Assembly: GCA_041648895.1 (NCBI GenBank)
Contig: JBAZOB010000007.1
Coordinates: forward strand, 1-50,569
From: JBAZOB01 sp041648895
GTDB taxonomy: Bacteria; Patescibacteriota; JAHJAL01
Direction of reading: 5' to 3'
Length of the DNA stretch: 50,569 nt
Shown here: piece by piece, positions 24,239 to 32,801 of the stretch
Layout: each line of letters opens with the position of its first letter
Position numbering within the stretch: the stretch's first letter is position 1
Notes under the pieces: generated by a model
What the model was told of the DNA's origin: nothing
The model's database searches: none
The model's input: only the letters and a program-made list of their open reading frames with translations
Made by a program: the position numbers and the translations under genes

Positions 24239-24277
24239 GAAGAAATAAGCTTGTTTTTTAGGCAAGCTTATTTCTTC
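24239..24277 (-). terminator. Hairpin terminator after tuf
   Basis: A perfect 15-bp stem GAAGAAATAAGCTTG / CAAGCTTATTTCTTC with a 9-nt loop starts 12 bp after the tuf stop. The U-rich 3' arm can serve as the release tract. It likely sets a high tuf level apart from the S10 genes. Confidence 0.6.
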
Positions 24278-24289
24278 TAATAATTATAA

Positions 24290-25489
24290 CTATGAGATAA
24301 TCTTGGTGACCACTCCCGCGCCAACCGTACGACCACCTTCGCGAATAGCAAATTTAGATCCATCTTCAAGCGCGATGGGGGCGATTAATTTAATTTTTAA
24401 ATTTACGGTGTCGCCCGGCATAACCATTTCAGCGCCTTCAGGAAGTTCAACGTCACCAGTAACATCAGTGGTGCGAATGTAGAATTGTGGTTTGTATCCT
24501 TTGAAGAATGGGGTGTGGCGTCCACCTTCTTCTTTAGTTAGAACATATACTTCGGCTTCAAATTCGGTGTGGGGTTGAATGCTGCCCGGAGCGGCCAAAA
24601 CTTGGCCTCTGACAATATCTTCTCTCTTAATGCCACGAAGTAGAACACCAGCGTTGTCACCAGCTTGACCTTCATCGAGTTGTTTATTGAACATCTCAAT
24701 TCCAGTGACAACTGTTTTGGCCGTATCTTTAATACCAACAATTTCTACTTCTCCATTTATTTTTACTTTGCCGCGATCAATACGTCCGGTGGCGACAGTA
24801 CCACGTCCTTCAATAGTAAAAATGTCTTCGACAGGCATCAGGAATGGTTTATCTATTTCACGTTTTGGTTCGGGAATATAGTTATCGATTTGATCAACCA
24901 GCTCTAAAATAGGTTTAGCGGCTTCTGGATCACCAGGATTTTCACTGGCTTTAAGAGCTGAACCTTTGATAATGGGGGTGGTGTCACCCGGGAAGCCATA
25001 TTTGGTTAACAATTCTCTGATTTCTACTTCTACCAAATCAACTAATTCTGGATCATCAACCATATCAATTTTATTGAGGAAGACGATGATGAAAGGAACG
25101 TTAACTTGACCAGCCAAGAGAATGTGCTCTCGAGTTTGAGGCATGGGACCATCCGCGGCTGAAACAACCAGAATAGCACCGTCCATTTGCGCGGCACCAG
25201 TAATCATGTTTTTAATGTAATCAGCGTGTCCCGGACAATCAACGTGGGCATAGTGTCGTTTTGGTGTCCAATATTCAGAGTGATGGGTGGCAATAGTAAT
25301 ACCACGCTCTCTTTCTTCGGGCGCATTGTCTATTTGGTCATACGCTTCAACACGTGCACCATAACCGTCACCTTTTTTGTCTAGCACCATAGTGATAGCC
25401 GCGGTCAGAGTTGTCTTACCGTGGTCAACGTGACCAATAGTACCGACGTTGATGTGTGGTTTGCCTCGATCAAATTTTTGTTCAGCCAT
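24290..25489 (-). CDS. tuf: Elongation factor Tu
   Basis: A 399-residue GTPase that brings aminoacyl-tRNA to the ribosome. The GTP-binding motifs are GHVDHGKT (19-26), DCPGH (84-88, with the catalytic H88) and NKID (139-142); the effector segment ERGITIA is intact. Domains 2 and 3 end in GGRTVGAGVVTKIIS. A strong AAAGGAGA precedes the ATG at 25489. It is downstream of fusA by 161 bp, enough for its own promoter, though no clear one was found there. Only one tuf copy is in the window. Confidence 0.98.
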   Translation of the reverse strand: MAEQKFDRGKPHINVGTIGHVDHGKTTLTAAITMVLDKKGDGYGARVEAYDQIDNAPEERERGITIATHHSEYWTPKRHYAHVDCPGHADYIKNMITGAAQMDGAILVVSAADGPMPQTREHILLAGQVNVPFIIVFLNKIDMVDDPELVDLVEVEIRELLTKYGFPGDTTPIIKGSALKASENPGDPEAAKPILELVDQIDNYIPEPKREIDKPFLMPVEDIFTIEGRGTVATGRIDRGKVKINGEVEIVGIKDTAKTVVTGIEMFNKQLDEGQAGDNAGVLLRGIKREDIVRGQVLAAPGSIQPHTEFEAEVYVLTKEEGGRHTPFFKGYKPQFYIRTTDVTGDVELPEGAEMVMPGDTVNLKIKLIAPIALEDGSKFAIREGGRTVGAGVVTKIIS

Positions 25490-25650
25490 TTTTTATTTCT
25501 CCTTTTACAATAAAGTACATAAATAGTACTAAATGCAAATTTATAATATGATAAAAAAATAATAAATAAATTAACCGCAATTTGACAACTACAACAATAA
25601 TAACATAGCAATAAATATATTACCAAGAAGATTTTCCGAGAACAAGAGAA

Positions 25651-27735
25651 TTATTTTTCTTCTTTGTTGACTACTCGAGAAGAAATAATATTTTCAGCGA
25701 TATTTTTAGGTACTTCTTCGTAGTGTGATGGTTGCATGCTGAAATAGGCGCGTCCTTGACTCATGGATCGCAGGGAAGTGGCATAACCAAACATTTCAGC
25801 TAATGGTACTTTGGCAATAACGACTTTGGCTTGTGAACGGTCGGTCATTGATTCGATTTGGCCACGTTTGGAATTTAGGTCACCCATGATATCACCCATA
25901 AATTCTTCCGGCACTACTACTTCAACCGACATGATTGGTTCTAATAATACGGGTTTAGCCGCTCTGACACCTTGTTGTAGGGCCATAGATCCGGCTATTT
26001 TAAAGGCCATTTCCGAAGAGTCAACATCATGATATGAGCCGTCAAATAATGAGGCTTTAAGATCCACTACCGGATATCCAGCAATAACGCCTCTAGTACA
26101 AGCTTCCGCGATGCCTTTTTCAACGGCCGGTATATACTCTCGTGGTACATTACCGCCGACTACTTTATTTTCAAATTCAAATCCACTACCGGTTGGTAAT
26201 GGTTCTAGGCGGATAAAGACATGACCATATTGTCCCCGTCCGCCGGATTGGCGGATAAATTTACCTTCTTGTTCAACAGTTTCACGGATAGTCTCACGAA
26301 AAGCAACTTGGGGAGCGCCAACATTGGCTTCAACTTTGAATTCTCGCTTAAGACGATCAACAATGATTTCCAAATGAAGTTCGCCCATGCCGGCGATTAT
26401 CGTTTGGAGTGTTTCTTCGTCAGTGTAAACTTGCAGGGTTGGATCTTCCCCAGCCAACTTTGATAAAGCAATGCCTAATTTTTCTTGATCGGCTTTAGTT
26501 TTGGGCTCAATTGCCACCCGAATTACTGGTTCGGGAAAGGTAATATTTTCCAGTAATAATGGTCGACTTTCATCGCAGAGTGTATCACCGGTGGTAGTTT
26601 CTTTGAGACCGACGACCGCGGCGATATCACCGGAATAAATCATATCAACTTCTTCGCGGTTATTGGCGTGCATGCGAACAATACGACCAATTCTTTCTTT
26701 ACGTCCAGTGCTACTGTTGATCACATAGCTGCCCGACTTTAGAATGCCGGTGTAAACACGAACAAAAATAAGACGCCCAACAAAAGGATCAGTGGCAATT
26801 TTAAAAGCCAGAGCCGCAAATTTATCTTCATCGTTGGGAGTCATCATTATTTTTTCGTCGGAATCGGGAATTTCGGCTTCGACAGCTGGAACGTCCTTGG
26901 GGCTGGGCAGGTAATCGGTGATGGCATCTAGCACAGTTTGCACAATAACGCCGCGACCATCGCCACCCATAACTGGGTAGAAATCACCCTTGATAACACT
27001 GCGACGAATAGCTCGTTTAAATTCTTCGACGCTAAGTTCACCACTCTCCAGATATTTTTCCATTAATTCATCATCGGCTTCAACAGCTTTTTCCATCAGT
27101 TCAGCGCGATATTGTTTGACTTTATCCATCATATCGGCGGGAATTTCTCCGACTTGTAATTCCTTATCGTTATAGTCTTTGTAGGTGTATGCTTTCATGG
27201 CCACAATGTCAACCACACCACAGATATCTTTTTCAAAGCCGATGGGTAGTTGAATGGGGTAGGAATTACTGTTGAGACGCTCACGAATTGAATTAAGCGA
27301 GGAGTAAAAATCTCCACCTGTTTGATTAATTTTGTTAATAAAACAAAGACGAGGCACATGGTATTTGTCGGCCTGACGCCAGACAGTTTCTGACTGCGGT
27401 TCAACTCCCATTTTGCCATCAAAAATAACGACAGCACCGTCGAGAACACGAAGAGAACGCTCAACTTCGGCGGTAAAATCAACGTGACCAGGGGTATCAA
27501 TAATGTTGATACGAAAACTTTTCCAGGTGCAACTGGTGGCGGCGGAAGTGATGGTAATGCCTCTTTCTTTTTCTTGTTCCATCCAGTCCATTTGAGTTTC
27601 CCCTTCATGAACTTCACCGATTTTATGAATACGACCGGTAATATAAAGAATGCCTTCAGTGACGGTTGTTTTGCCAGCGTCAATATGAGCAATAGTGCCA
27701 ATATTGCGAACTTTTTCTAATGGAAATTCCCTCAT
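25651..27735 (-). CDS. fusA: Elongation factor G
   Basis: A 694-residue translocation GTPase. AHIDAGKT (16-23), DTPGHVDF and NKIN are the G motifs; ERGITITSAA is the switch-1 region. Domain IV contains SGGRGQYGHVFIRLEP, the tip region that enters the decoding site, and the final domain has MQPSHYEEVP. Length and order are normal for bacterial EF-G. It sits between rpsG and tuf in the classical str order, with a strong hairpin in the gap to rpsG. Confidence 0.98.
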   Translation of the reverse strand: MREFPLEKVRNIGTIAHIDAGKTTVTEGILYITGRIHKIGEVHEGETQMDWMEQEKERGITITSAATSCTWKSFRINIIDTPGHVDFTAEVERSLRVLDGAVVIFDGKMGVEPQSETVWRQADKYHVPRLCFINKINQTGGDFYSSLNSIRERLNSNSYPIQLPIGFEKDICGVVDIVAMKAYTYKDYNDKELQVGEIPADMMDKVKQYRAELMEKAVEADDELMEKYLESGELSVEEFKRAIRRSVIKGDFYPVMGGDGRGVIVQTVLDAITDYLPSPKDVPAVEAEIPDSDEKIMMTPNDEDKFAALAFKIATDPFVGRLIFVRVYTGILKSGSYVINSSTGRKERIGRIVRMHANNREEVDMIYSGDIAAVVGLKETTTGDTLCDESRPLLLENITFPEPVIRVAIEPKTKADQEKLGIALSKLAGEDPTLQVYTDEETLQTIIAGMGELHLEIIVDRLKREFKVEANVGAPQVAFRETIRETVEQEGKFIRQSGGRGQYGHVFIRLEPLPTGSGFEFENKVVGGNVPREYIPAVEKGIAEACTRGVIAGYPVVDLKASLFDGSYHDVDSSEMAFKIAGSMALQQGVRAAKPVLLEPIMSVEVVVPEEFMGDIMGDLNSKRGQIESMTDRSQAKVVIAKVPLAEMFGYATSLRSMSQGRAYFSMQPSHYEEVPKNIAENIISSRVVNKEEK

Positions 27736-27772
27736 TTTATGTTAATAGTTAATAATTAATAGTGAAATTAAA

Positions 27773-27811
27773 AAAGTTTCAAGTTTCAAGACCCTTGAAA
27801 CTTGAAACTTT
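27773..27811 (-). terminator. Intrinsic terminator between rpsG and fusA
   Basis: A perfect 18-bp stem AAAGTTTCAAGTTTCAAG / CTTGAAACTTGAAACTTT with a 3-nt loop, followed by a T-run on the minus strand. It also has A-runs on the other side. It would end transcripts carrying rpsL-rpsG before fusA, although fusA keeps only about 37 bp for a start signal. Confidence 0.7.
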
Positions 27812-27844
27812 AAAAAAATAAGATGCTAAATTTTATTATTCAAT

Positions 27845-28318
27845 TTAATAGCGTGCCAAATAGGCAAAGGCTTTATTAGCCTCAGCCATACGATGCGTAT
27901 CTTCACGTTTTTTAATAGCGGCACCAGTCATATTGAGAGCGTCAAGTAATTCACCAGCCAGTAATTTATCAAATGATTTGCCAGATTTGCCACGAGCGGC
28001 GTCGATAAGCCAACGCAGGGATAAAGTCACTGCTCGATCAGATTTTACTTCAATTGGTACCTGATAATTAGCACCACCAATCCGACGGGCCTTTAATTCT
28101 AAAACCGGAGAGACATTTTTGATGGCTTGCTCCAAAGCTTCGAGAGCGGGTTTATTTGATTTTTTCTCTAATTCTTCAAGAGACTGATAAATAAGTCTTT
28201 GGGCGACTGATTTTTTGCCATTAAGCATGATCATGTGAATCATTCTGCCGATAAGCGCGCTTTGATATTTGTCATCAGCTGGTCTATTTTTAGTAAATAC
28301 TCTTTTTCGTCGTGACAT
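27845..28318 (-). CDS. rpsG: Small subunit ribosomal protein uS7 (S7)
   Basis: A 157-residue uS7 that organises the 30S head near the E site. MSRRKRVFTKNRPADDKYQS, the MLNGKKSVAQRLIYQSLEEL helix, RRIGGANYQVPIEV and the C-terminal HRMAEANKAFAYLARY are diagnostic. It follows rpsL by 19 bp. Start is the ATG at 28318. Confidence 0.97.
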   Translation of the reverse strand: MSRRKRVFTKNRPADDKYQSALIGRMIHMIMLNGKKSVAQRLIYQSLEELEKKSNKPALEALEQAIKNVSPVLELKARRIGGANYQVPIEVKSDRAVTLSLRWLIDAARGKSGKSFDKLLAGELLDALNMTGAAIKKREDTHRMAEANKAFAYLARY

Positions 28319-28337
28319 ATTATAAAAAAATTAGGAA

Positions 28338-28760
28338 TTATGATGATTTTGGTTTTTTGGTACCATATTTGCTGCGTGATTGACGTCGTTCGCCGACACC
28401 GGCGGTATCTAATTTACCTCGAACAATATGATAGCGAACACCAGGCAAGTCTTTGACGCGGCCGCCACGGAGTAAAACCACCGAGTGTTCTTGTAAATTA
28501 TGGCCTTCGCCAGGAATATAGGCAGTCACTTCCATGCCATTGGAAAGACGGACACGGGCTACTTTACGTAACGCCGAGTTAGGTTTTTTGGGAGTCATGG
28601 TGTGCACTTTTAGACAGACTCCACGTTTGAAAGGGCTTTGATAATAAGTTTTGCGTCCTTTGAGCGAATTGTGCCCAAATTGCATGGCGGGCGATTTGGA
28701 TTTTTTAGCTTTTTGGCGTCGAGAACTTTTTTTCTTAATTAACTGATTAATGGTTGGCAT
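28338..28760 (-). CDS. rpsL: Small subunit ribosomal protein uS12 (S12)
   Basis: A 140-residue uS12 at the decoding centre. The streptomycin-related loops are present: VHTMTPKKPNSALRKVARV and GGRVKDLPGVRYHIVRG, with the usual lysines at the positions where resistance changes occur. By sequence it is therefore the sensitive form; this is inference from the E. coli protein. It is the first gene after rpoC and may have its own promoter at 28787-28816. Start is the ATG at 28760. Confidence 0.97.
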   Translation of the reverse strand: MPTINQLIKKKSSRRQKAKKSKSPAMQFGHNSLKGRKTYYQSPFKRGVCLKVHTMTPKKPNSALRKVARVRLSNGMEVTAYIPGEGHNLQEHSVVLLRGGRVKDLPGVRYHIVRGKLDTAGVGERRQSRSKYGTKKPKSS

Positions 28761-28786
28761 AGGGATATTATTGAATACGCTTTATA

Positions 28787-28816
28787 AATTTAGCATAGAC
28801 GATAGATATAAGTCAA
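28787..28816 (-). promoter_or_regulatory. Possible promoter for rpsL-rpsG
   Basis: On the minus strand TTGACT (28816-28811) and TAAATT (28792-28787) are 18 bp apart, about 27 bp from the rpsL start. The -35 hexamer is good and the -10 is only fair. Confidence 0.4.
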
Positions 28817-28824
28817 ACCATGGC

Positions 28825-31800
28825 TTAGACATTGTCTTTGGCGATAGCTTTCATAATTTTATCGTATCTTTCAGGAGAAAAACCGGTCCCCGTCGGGATT
28901 AATTTACCAATGATAGTATTTTCTTTTAAGCCACGAAGATAATCTGTTTTACCCTGGATGGCGGCATTGAGAAGTACGCCAGTGGTTTCCTGAAATGAAG
29001 CGGCGGACAAAAAGCTATCTGTTTTTAAGGATACTTTGGTAATGCCCATAATAATGTCTTCATATTTGGCGGTTTTTTTACCTTCTTTAACCAGATGCTC
29101 ATTAACTCTCTGCAGTTTGGTGCGATCAATAATTTCACGATGGAGAAAACTCGAATCAGCCGGATCGGTAATACGGACTTTGGAAAACATTTGTCGAACA
29201 ATAACTTCTAGGTGTTTGTCATGGATAACTGAACCAACATACATGTAAGTTTGTTGAATACCTTTAATTAAATATTTTTTGACCGCTAAATCATCTTTAT
29301 ATTTGAGTAATTCCGATAGATTCAAATGTCCTTCCGTCAAGGCATCTCCTCTTTCAACCTTATCACCTTCATTGACAGTAATTGGTAAATGAGAGGGGAT
29401 GGGGAAATCTTTAGTTATTTTACCAGGATGCTTAATGGTAATTTTGTTTTTACGGATATTGACAATGCCGCGGAAGACAGTCCTGACTTCGGTTTGATCA
29501 GATAGGACGGCCAGAATCTGATTATCGGTTATTTTTTCACCAGATTTAACTTTAATAATAGCGTCCTCGGGTAAATCATACTCTTCATGAGGTACTTCAT
29601 TGGAAGTAATGGTAATAACTAGGTTTTTTTCTTTTTCATGGATGGATATCCGGCCGGAAATATCAGTTAAAATAGCGGCGCTGTGGGGGGTGCGAGCTTC
29701 AAATAACTCTTCGACGCGGGGCAAACCCTGGGTAATATCAGCCACGACCGCGACACCACCAGTATGGAAGGTACGCATGGAAAGTTGGGTGCCAGGTTCA
29801 CCAATTGATTGGGCGGCCACGATACCGACCGCTTCACCCATTTTAATAAGGTGACCGGTAGCCAGATCAGTGCCATAACATCGGCAGCAAATTCCCCAAA
29901 TACATTGACAATACAGGGCAGAACGAACAGTAATTTCCTGGATTTGATCATTGGAGGCGATAATATCGGCAATGTCTTGGTTGATCAAAGTATCGGCCTG
30001 GACAATAATTTTTTTAGTTTTGAGATCTTTGATATCGTGGAGAGGAAAACGACCGATAATTTTTTTGGTAAATTCTTCTTTATCATCACCAATTTCAGCG
30101 CGATAAAAAGTCATACCGTGTTCAGTACCGCAGTCGTCGGTAGTGGTGATAATATCTTGGGCCACATCAACCAGACGACGAGTTAAATAACCAGCATCAG
30201 CAGTTTTGAGAGCGGTATCAGTTTTACCTTTTCTGGAACCATGAGTGGAAATGAAATATTCAAGTTCGGATAATCCTTCGGCAAAATTTGATTTGATCGG
30301 CAATTCAATAATTTCACCGGACGGATTAGAAACAAGCCCTTTAAGACCAGCCATTTGACCAAACTGAGAAATATTACCGCGGGCTTTGGAAAGAACGCAT
30401 GAATGTAATGGATTTTCCGGTGTCATGTGCTCTTTGATAATATTATTGAGTTTGCTGATCGAATTGAGCCATTCATCAACAAGCTTTTGTTTATGCTCAT
30501 TTTTACTGATCAAACCTTGATAATATTGATCAAGAGACTGATTGATAATGGCTTCAGTTTGATCAATAATCCCGGCTTTTTCGGTGGGGATATTGATATC
30601 ATTGACCGAAAAAGTAATACCGGAGCGAGTGGCGTAATCAAAGCCCATGTTCATAATGTCATCAACGAATTTGGCGGTAGTTTCAACGCCGCAGACTTCA
30701 AAACATTTTTTGATAATATTTTCGAGATCGTTTTTGACGAAGGTTTGGTTATAATAGCCTAATTCGTTGGGGATAATGGAATTAAAAATGACTCGGCCGA
30801 TGGTGGTGGCAAGTATTTGGCCGTTCAAATCGATTTTGATGGGAGCATGTAGATCTAGCACGTTTTGAGAATAAGCAATCATTGCTTCATTGAAATCAGT
30901 AAAAATTTTCCCTTCACCTTGACGACCAGTAATTTCGACAGTTAGATAGTAACAACCTAGAATCATATCCTGTGATGGTGAGGTGATCGGCTCGCCATCG
31001 GCGGGCTTGAGAATGTTTTTACTAGCGTTCATTAACTGGGCCGATTCTTTTTGAGCGGCTTTGGATAATGGCAAGTGAACTGCCATTTGGTCACCGTCAA
31101 AGTCGGCATTGTACGCTTCACAGACCAACGGTGGAATTTGAATGGCCTTACCTTCAATCAACACTGGTTGGAAGGCTTGAATACCCAGACGGTGGAGGGT
31201 CGGAGCGCGATTTAAAAGAACATATGAATTGGTAACCGCTTCTTCGAGAATATCCCATACTTCTGGATCTTTGCGTTCAATAATTTTACCGGCATTTTTA
31301 ATGTTGTGTGCATAGCCTTTGGTAATTAAACCATGGATGATATATGGTTTGTATAATTCGAGAGCGATTTTTTTTGGTAAGCCACATTGATTGAGATTCA
31401 GATTAGGACCAACGACGATAACTGAACGACCGGAGTAATCAACTCTTTTACCAAGTAAATTTTGGCGGAATCGGCCTTGTTTTCCCTTGAGCATATCCGA
31501 TAAGGATTTGTATTTGCGACGGTTGCTGGTCAAAACGGCACTTTTACCGCGACGCGGGGTGTTATCGATGAGAGCATCAACCGCTTCTTGTAACATTCTT
31601 TTTTCATTGCGACAAATGATTTCCGGAGCGCCCAAATCAATTAATTTTTTCAACCGATTATTGCGATTGATAACGCGACGATAAAGATCATTCAAGTCCG
31701 AGGAAGCAAAACGGCCACCGTCCAATTGAACCATGGGGCGCAGATCAGGTGGGATAACAGGCAATTCTTTAACAATCATCCATTCGGAATGAATGTTGGC

Positions 31801-32736
31801 TTGGATGAGATTTTTAACTAGACGTAGTTTTTTTAATAATTTTCGTCGTCGTTGCGTGGCCGCGGTTTTTAGCTCATCTTTGATTTTGATCATAAATTCG
31901 GCCAAGTCGATTTTAGAAAGCAATTCATTGATAGCTTCCGCGCCAATACCGGCGCGAATAATCTGCCCATAACGAAGGGATAGGGTACGATATTTCTTTT
32001 CGGAGATAATTTGGTGGGAGGCGAGTTTGCCCACCTCTTCCATGGCTTTATTAAAAGTATTTTTTAAGTTTTCGTGTTTGCTGGCGCTCTGTTGCTTGGC
32101 TTTCGCAATTTCTCGTTCGTAGTGTTCTTCGATATCTTTTTGCTGCGATTTATCCGCTTGCGTGAGGGCGGAGGTCTGGTTTTGATTCAATTCGCTTAAT
32201 TTCTTATTGAGTTCTTTTTTGATTTGTTTTTTATATTGATCAAATTCGGTATTTAATCGTTCCAGAATATTTTTTCTGATTTCTTCGTTGACTTCAGTGA
32301 TAATATAGGCGGCAAAATAAATAACTTTTTCTAAGTTACGACTGGTCAAGCCGAGGAGTAAGCCAATAACGCTGGGTGAACCACGGAGAAACCAAATATG
32401 GGTAACTGGTACGGCTAAAGAAATATGACCCATGCGTTGGCGGCGGACAATGGAACGAGTGACTTCAACGCCGCATTTATCACAAACTACTCCTTTATAG
32501 CGTATTTTTTTGTATTTACCGCAATAACATTCCCAATCCTTACTGGGGCCAAAAATATTTTCAGCAAAAAGACCATCTTTTTCTGGTTTTTGAGTGCGAT
32601 AGTTGATGGTCTCAGGTTTAAGAACTTCTCCGTGCGACCACTGCAAAATGTCGTCGGGAGAGGCGATGGAAATTTTAATCCGATCAAAATTGAGTGGGGT
32701 ATGATTTTTTTTGGAAGCTTTTTTTGGTTCGGCCAT
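28825..32736 (-). CDS. rpoC: DNA-directed RNA polymerase subunit beta'
   Basis: A 1303-residue beta' subunit. The clamp zinc site is C70, C72, C85, C88. The catalytic loop NADFDGDQMAVH near residue 543 holds the Mg-binding aspartates. The second zinc site is formed by a Cys near 868 and the CQCIWGICCRCYG cluster around 940-953, followed by the bridge/trigger region with GIVAAQSIGEPGTQLSMRTF. Between about 140 and 250 there is a long charged coiled-coil stretch. Gene order rpoB-rpoC is standard, with 65 bp between them. Confidence 0.98.
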   Translation of the reverse strand: MAEPKKASKKNHTPLNFDRIKISIASPDDILQWSHGEVLKPETINYRTQKPEKDGLFAENIFGPSKDWECYCGKYKKIRYKGVVCDKCGVEVTRSIVRRQRMGHISLAVPVTHIWFLRGSPSVIGLLLGLTSRNLEKVIYFAAYIITEVNEEIRKNILERLNTEFDQYKKQIKKELNKKLSELNQNQTSALTQADKSQQKDIEEHYEREIAKAKQQSASKHENLKNTFNKAMEEVGKLASHQIISEKKYRTLSLRYGQIIRAGIGAEAINELLSKIDLAEFMIKIKDELKTAATQRRRKLLKKLRLVKNLIQANIHSEWMIVKELPVIPPDLRPMVQLDGGRFASSDLNDLYRRVINRNNRLKKLIDLGAPEIICRNEKRMLQEAVDALIDNTPRRGKSAVLTSNRRKYKSLSDMLKGKQGRFRQNLLGKRVDYSGRSVIVVGPNLNLNQCGLPKKIALELYKPYIIHGLITKGYAHNIKNAGKIIERKDPEVWDILEEAVTNSYVLLNRAPTLHRLGIQAFQPVLIEGKAIQIPPLVCEAYNADFDGDQMAVHLPLSKAAQKESAQLMNASKNILKPADGEPITSPSQDMILGCYYLTVEITGRQGEGKIFTDFNEAMIAYSQNVLDLHAPIKIDLNGQILATTIGRVIFNSIIPNELGYYNQTFVKNDLENIIKKCFEVCGVETTAKFVDDIMNMGFDYATRSGITFSVNDINIPTEKAGIIDQTEAIINQSLDQYYQGLISKNEHKQKLVDEWLNSISKLNNIIKEHMTPENPLHSCVLSKARGNISQFGQMAGLKGLVSNPSGEIIELPIKSNFAEGLSELEYFISTHGSRKGKTDTALKTADAGYLTRRLVDVAQDIITTTDDCGTEHGMTFYRAEIGDDKEEFTKKIIGRFPLHDIKDLKTKKIIVQADTLINQDIADIIASNDQIQEITVRSALYCQCIWGICCRCYGTDLATGHLIKMGEAVGIVAAQSIGEPGTQLSMRTFHTGGVAVVADITQGLPRVEELFEARTPHSAAILTDISGRISIHEKEKNLVITITSNEVPHEEYDLPEDAIIKVKSGEKITDNQILAVLSDQTEVRTVFRGIVNIRKNKITIKHPGKITKDFPIPSHLPITVNEGDKVERGDALTEGHLNLSELLKYKDDLAVKKYLIKGIQQTYMYVGSVIHDKHLEVIVRQMFSKVRITDPADSSFLHREIIDRTKLQRVNEHLVKEGKKTAKYEDIIMGITKVSLKTDSFLSAASFQETTGVLLNAAIQGKTDYLRGLKENTIIGKLIPTGTGFSPERYDKIMKAIAKDNV

Positions 32737-32801
32737 GGTGAGGTTGATAAATGGAAATAATATTTTAAATGTTTAGTTGATTAATCCTCAAACGCCAAGG
32801 T

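Noticed and set aside
24290..25489. A second, duplicated tuf or degraded elongation factor fragment
   Set aside because: Only one intact copy is present and no remnants were found in the flanks.
27195..27701. 168-codon minus-strand frame inside fusA
   Set aside because: It is a shadow of EF-G in another frame, with hydrophobic nonsense composition.
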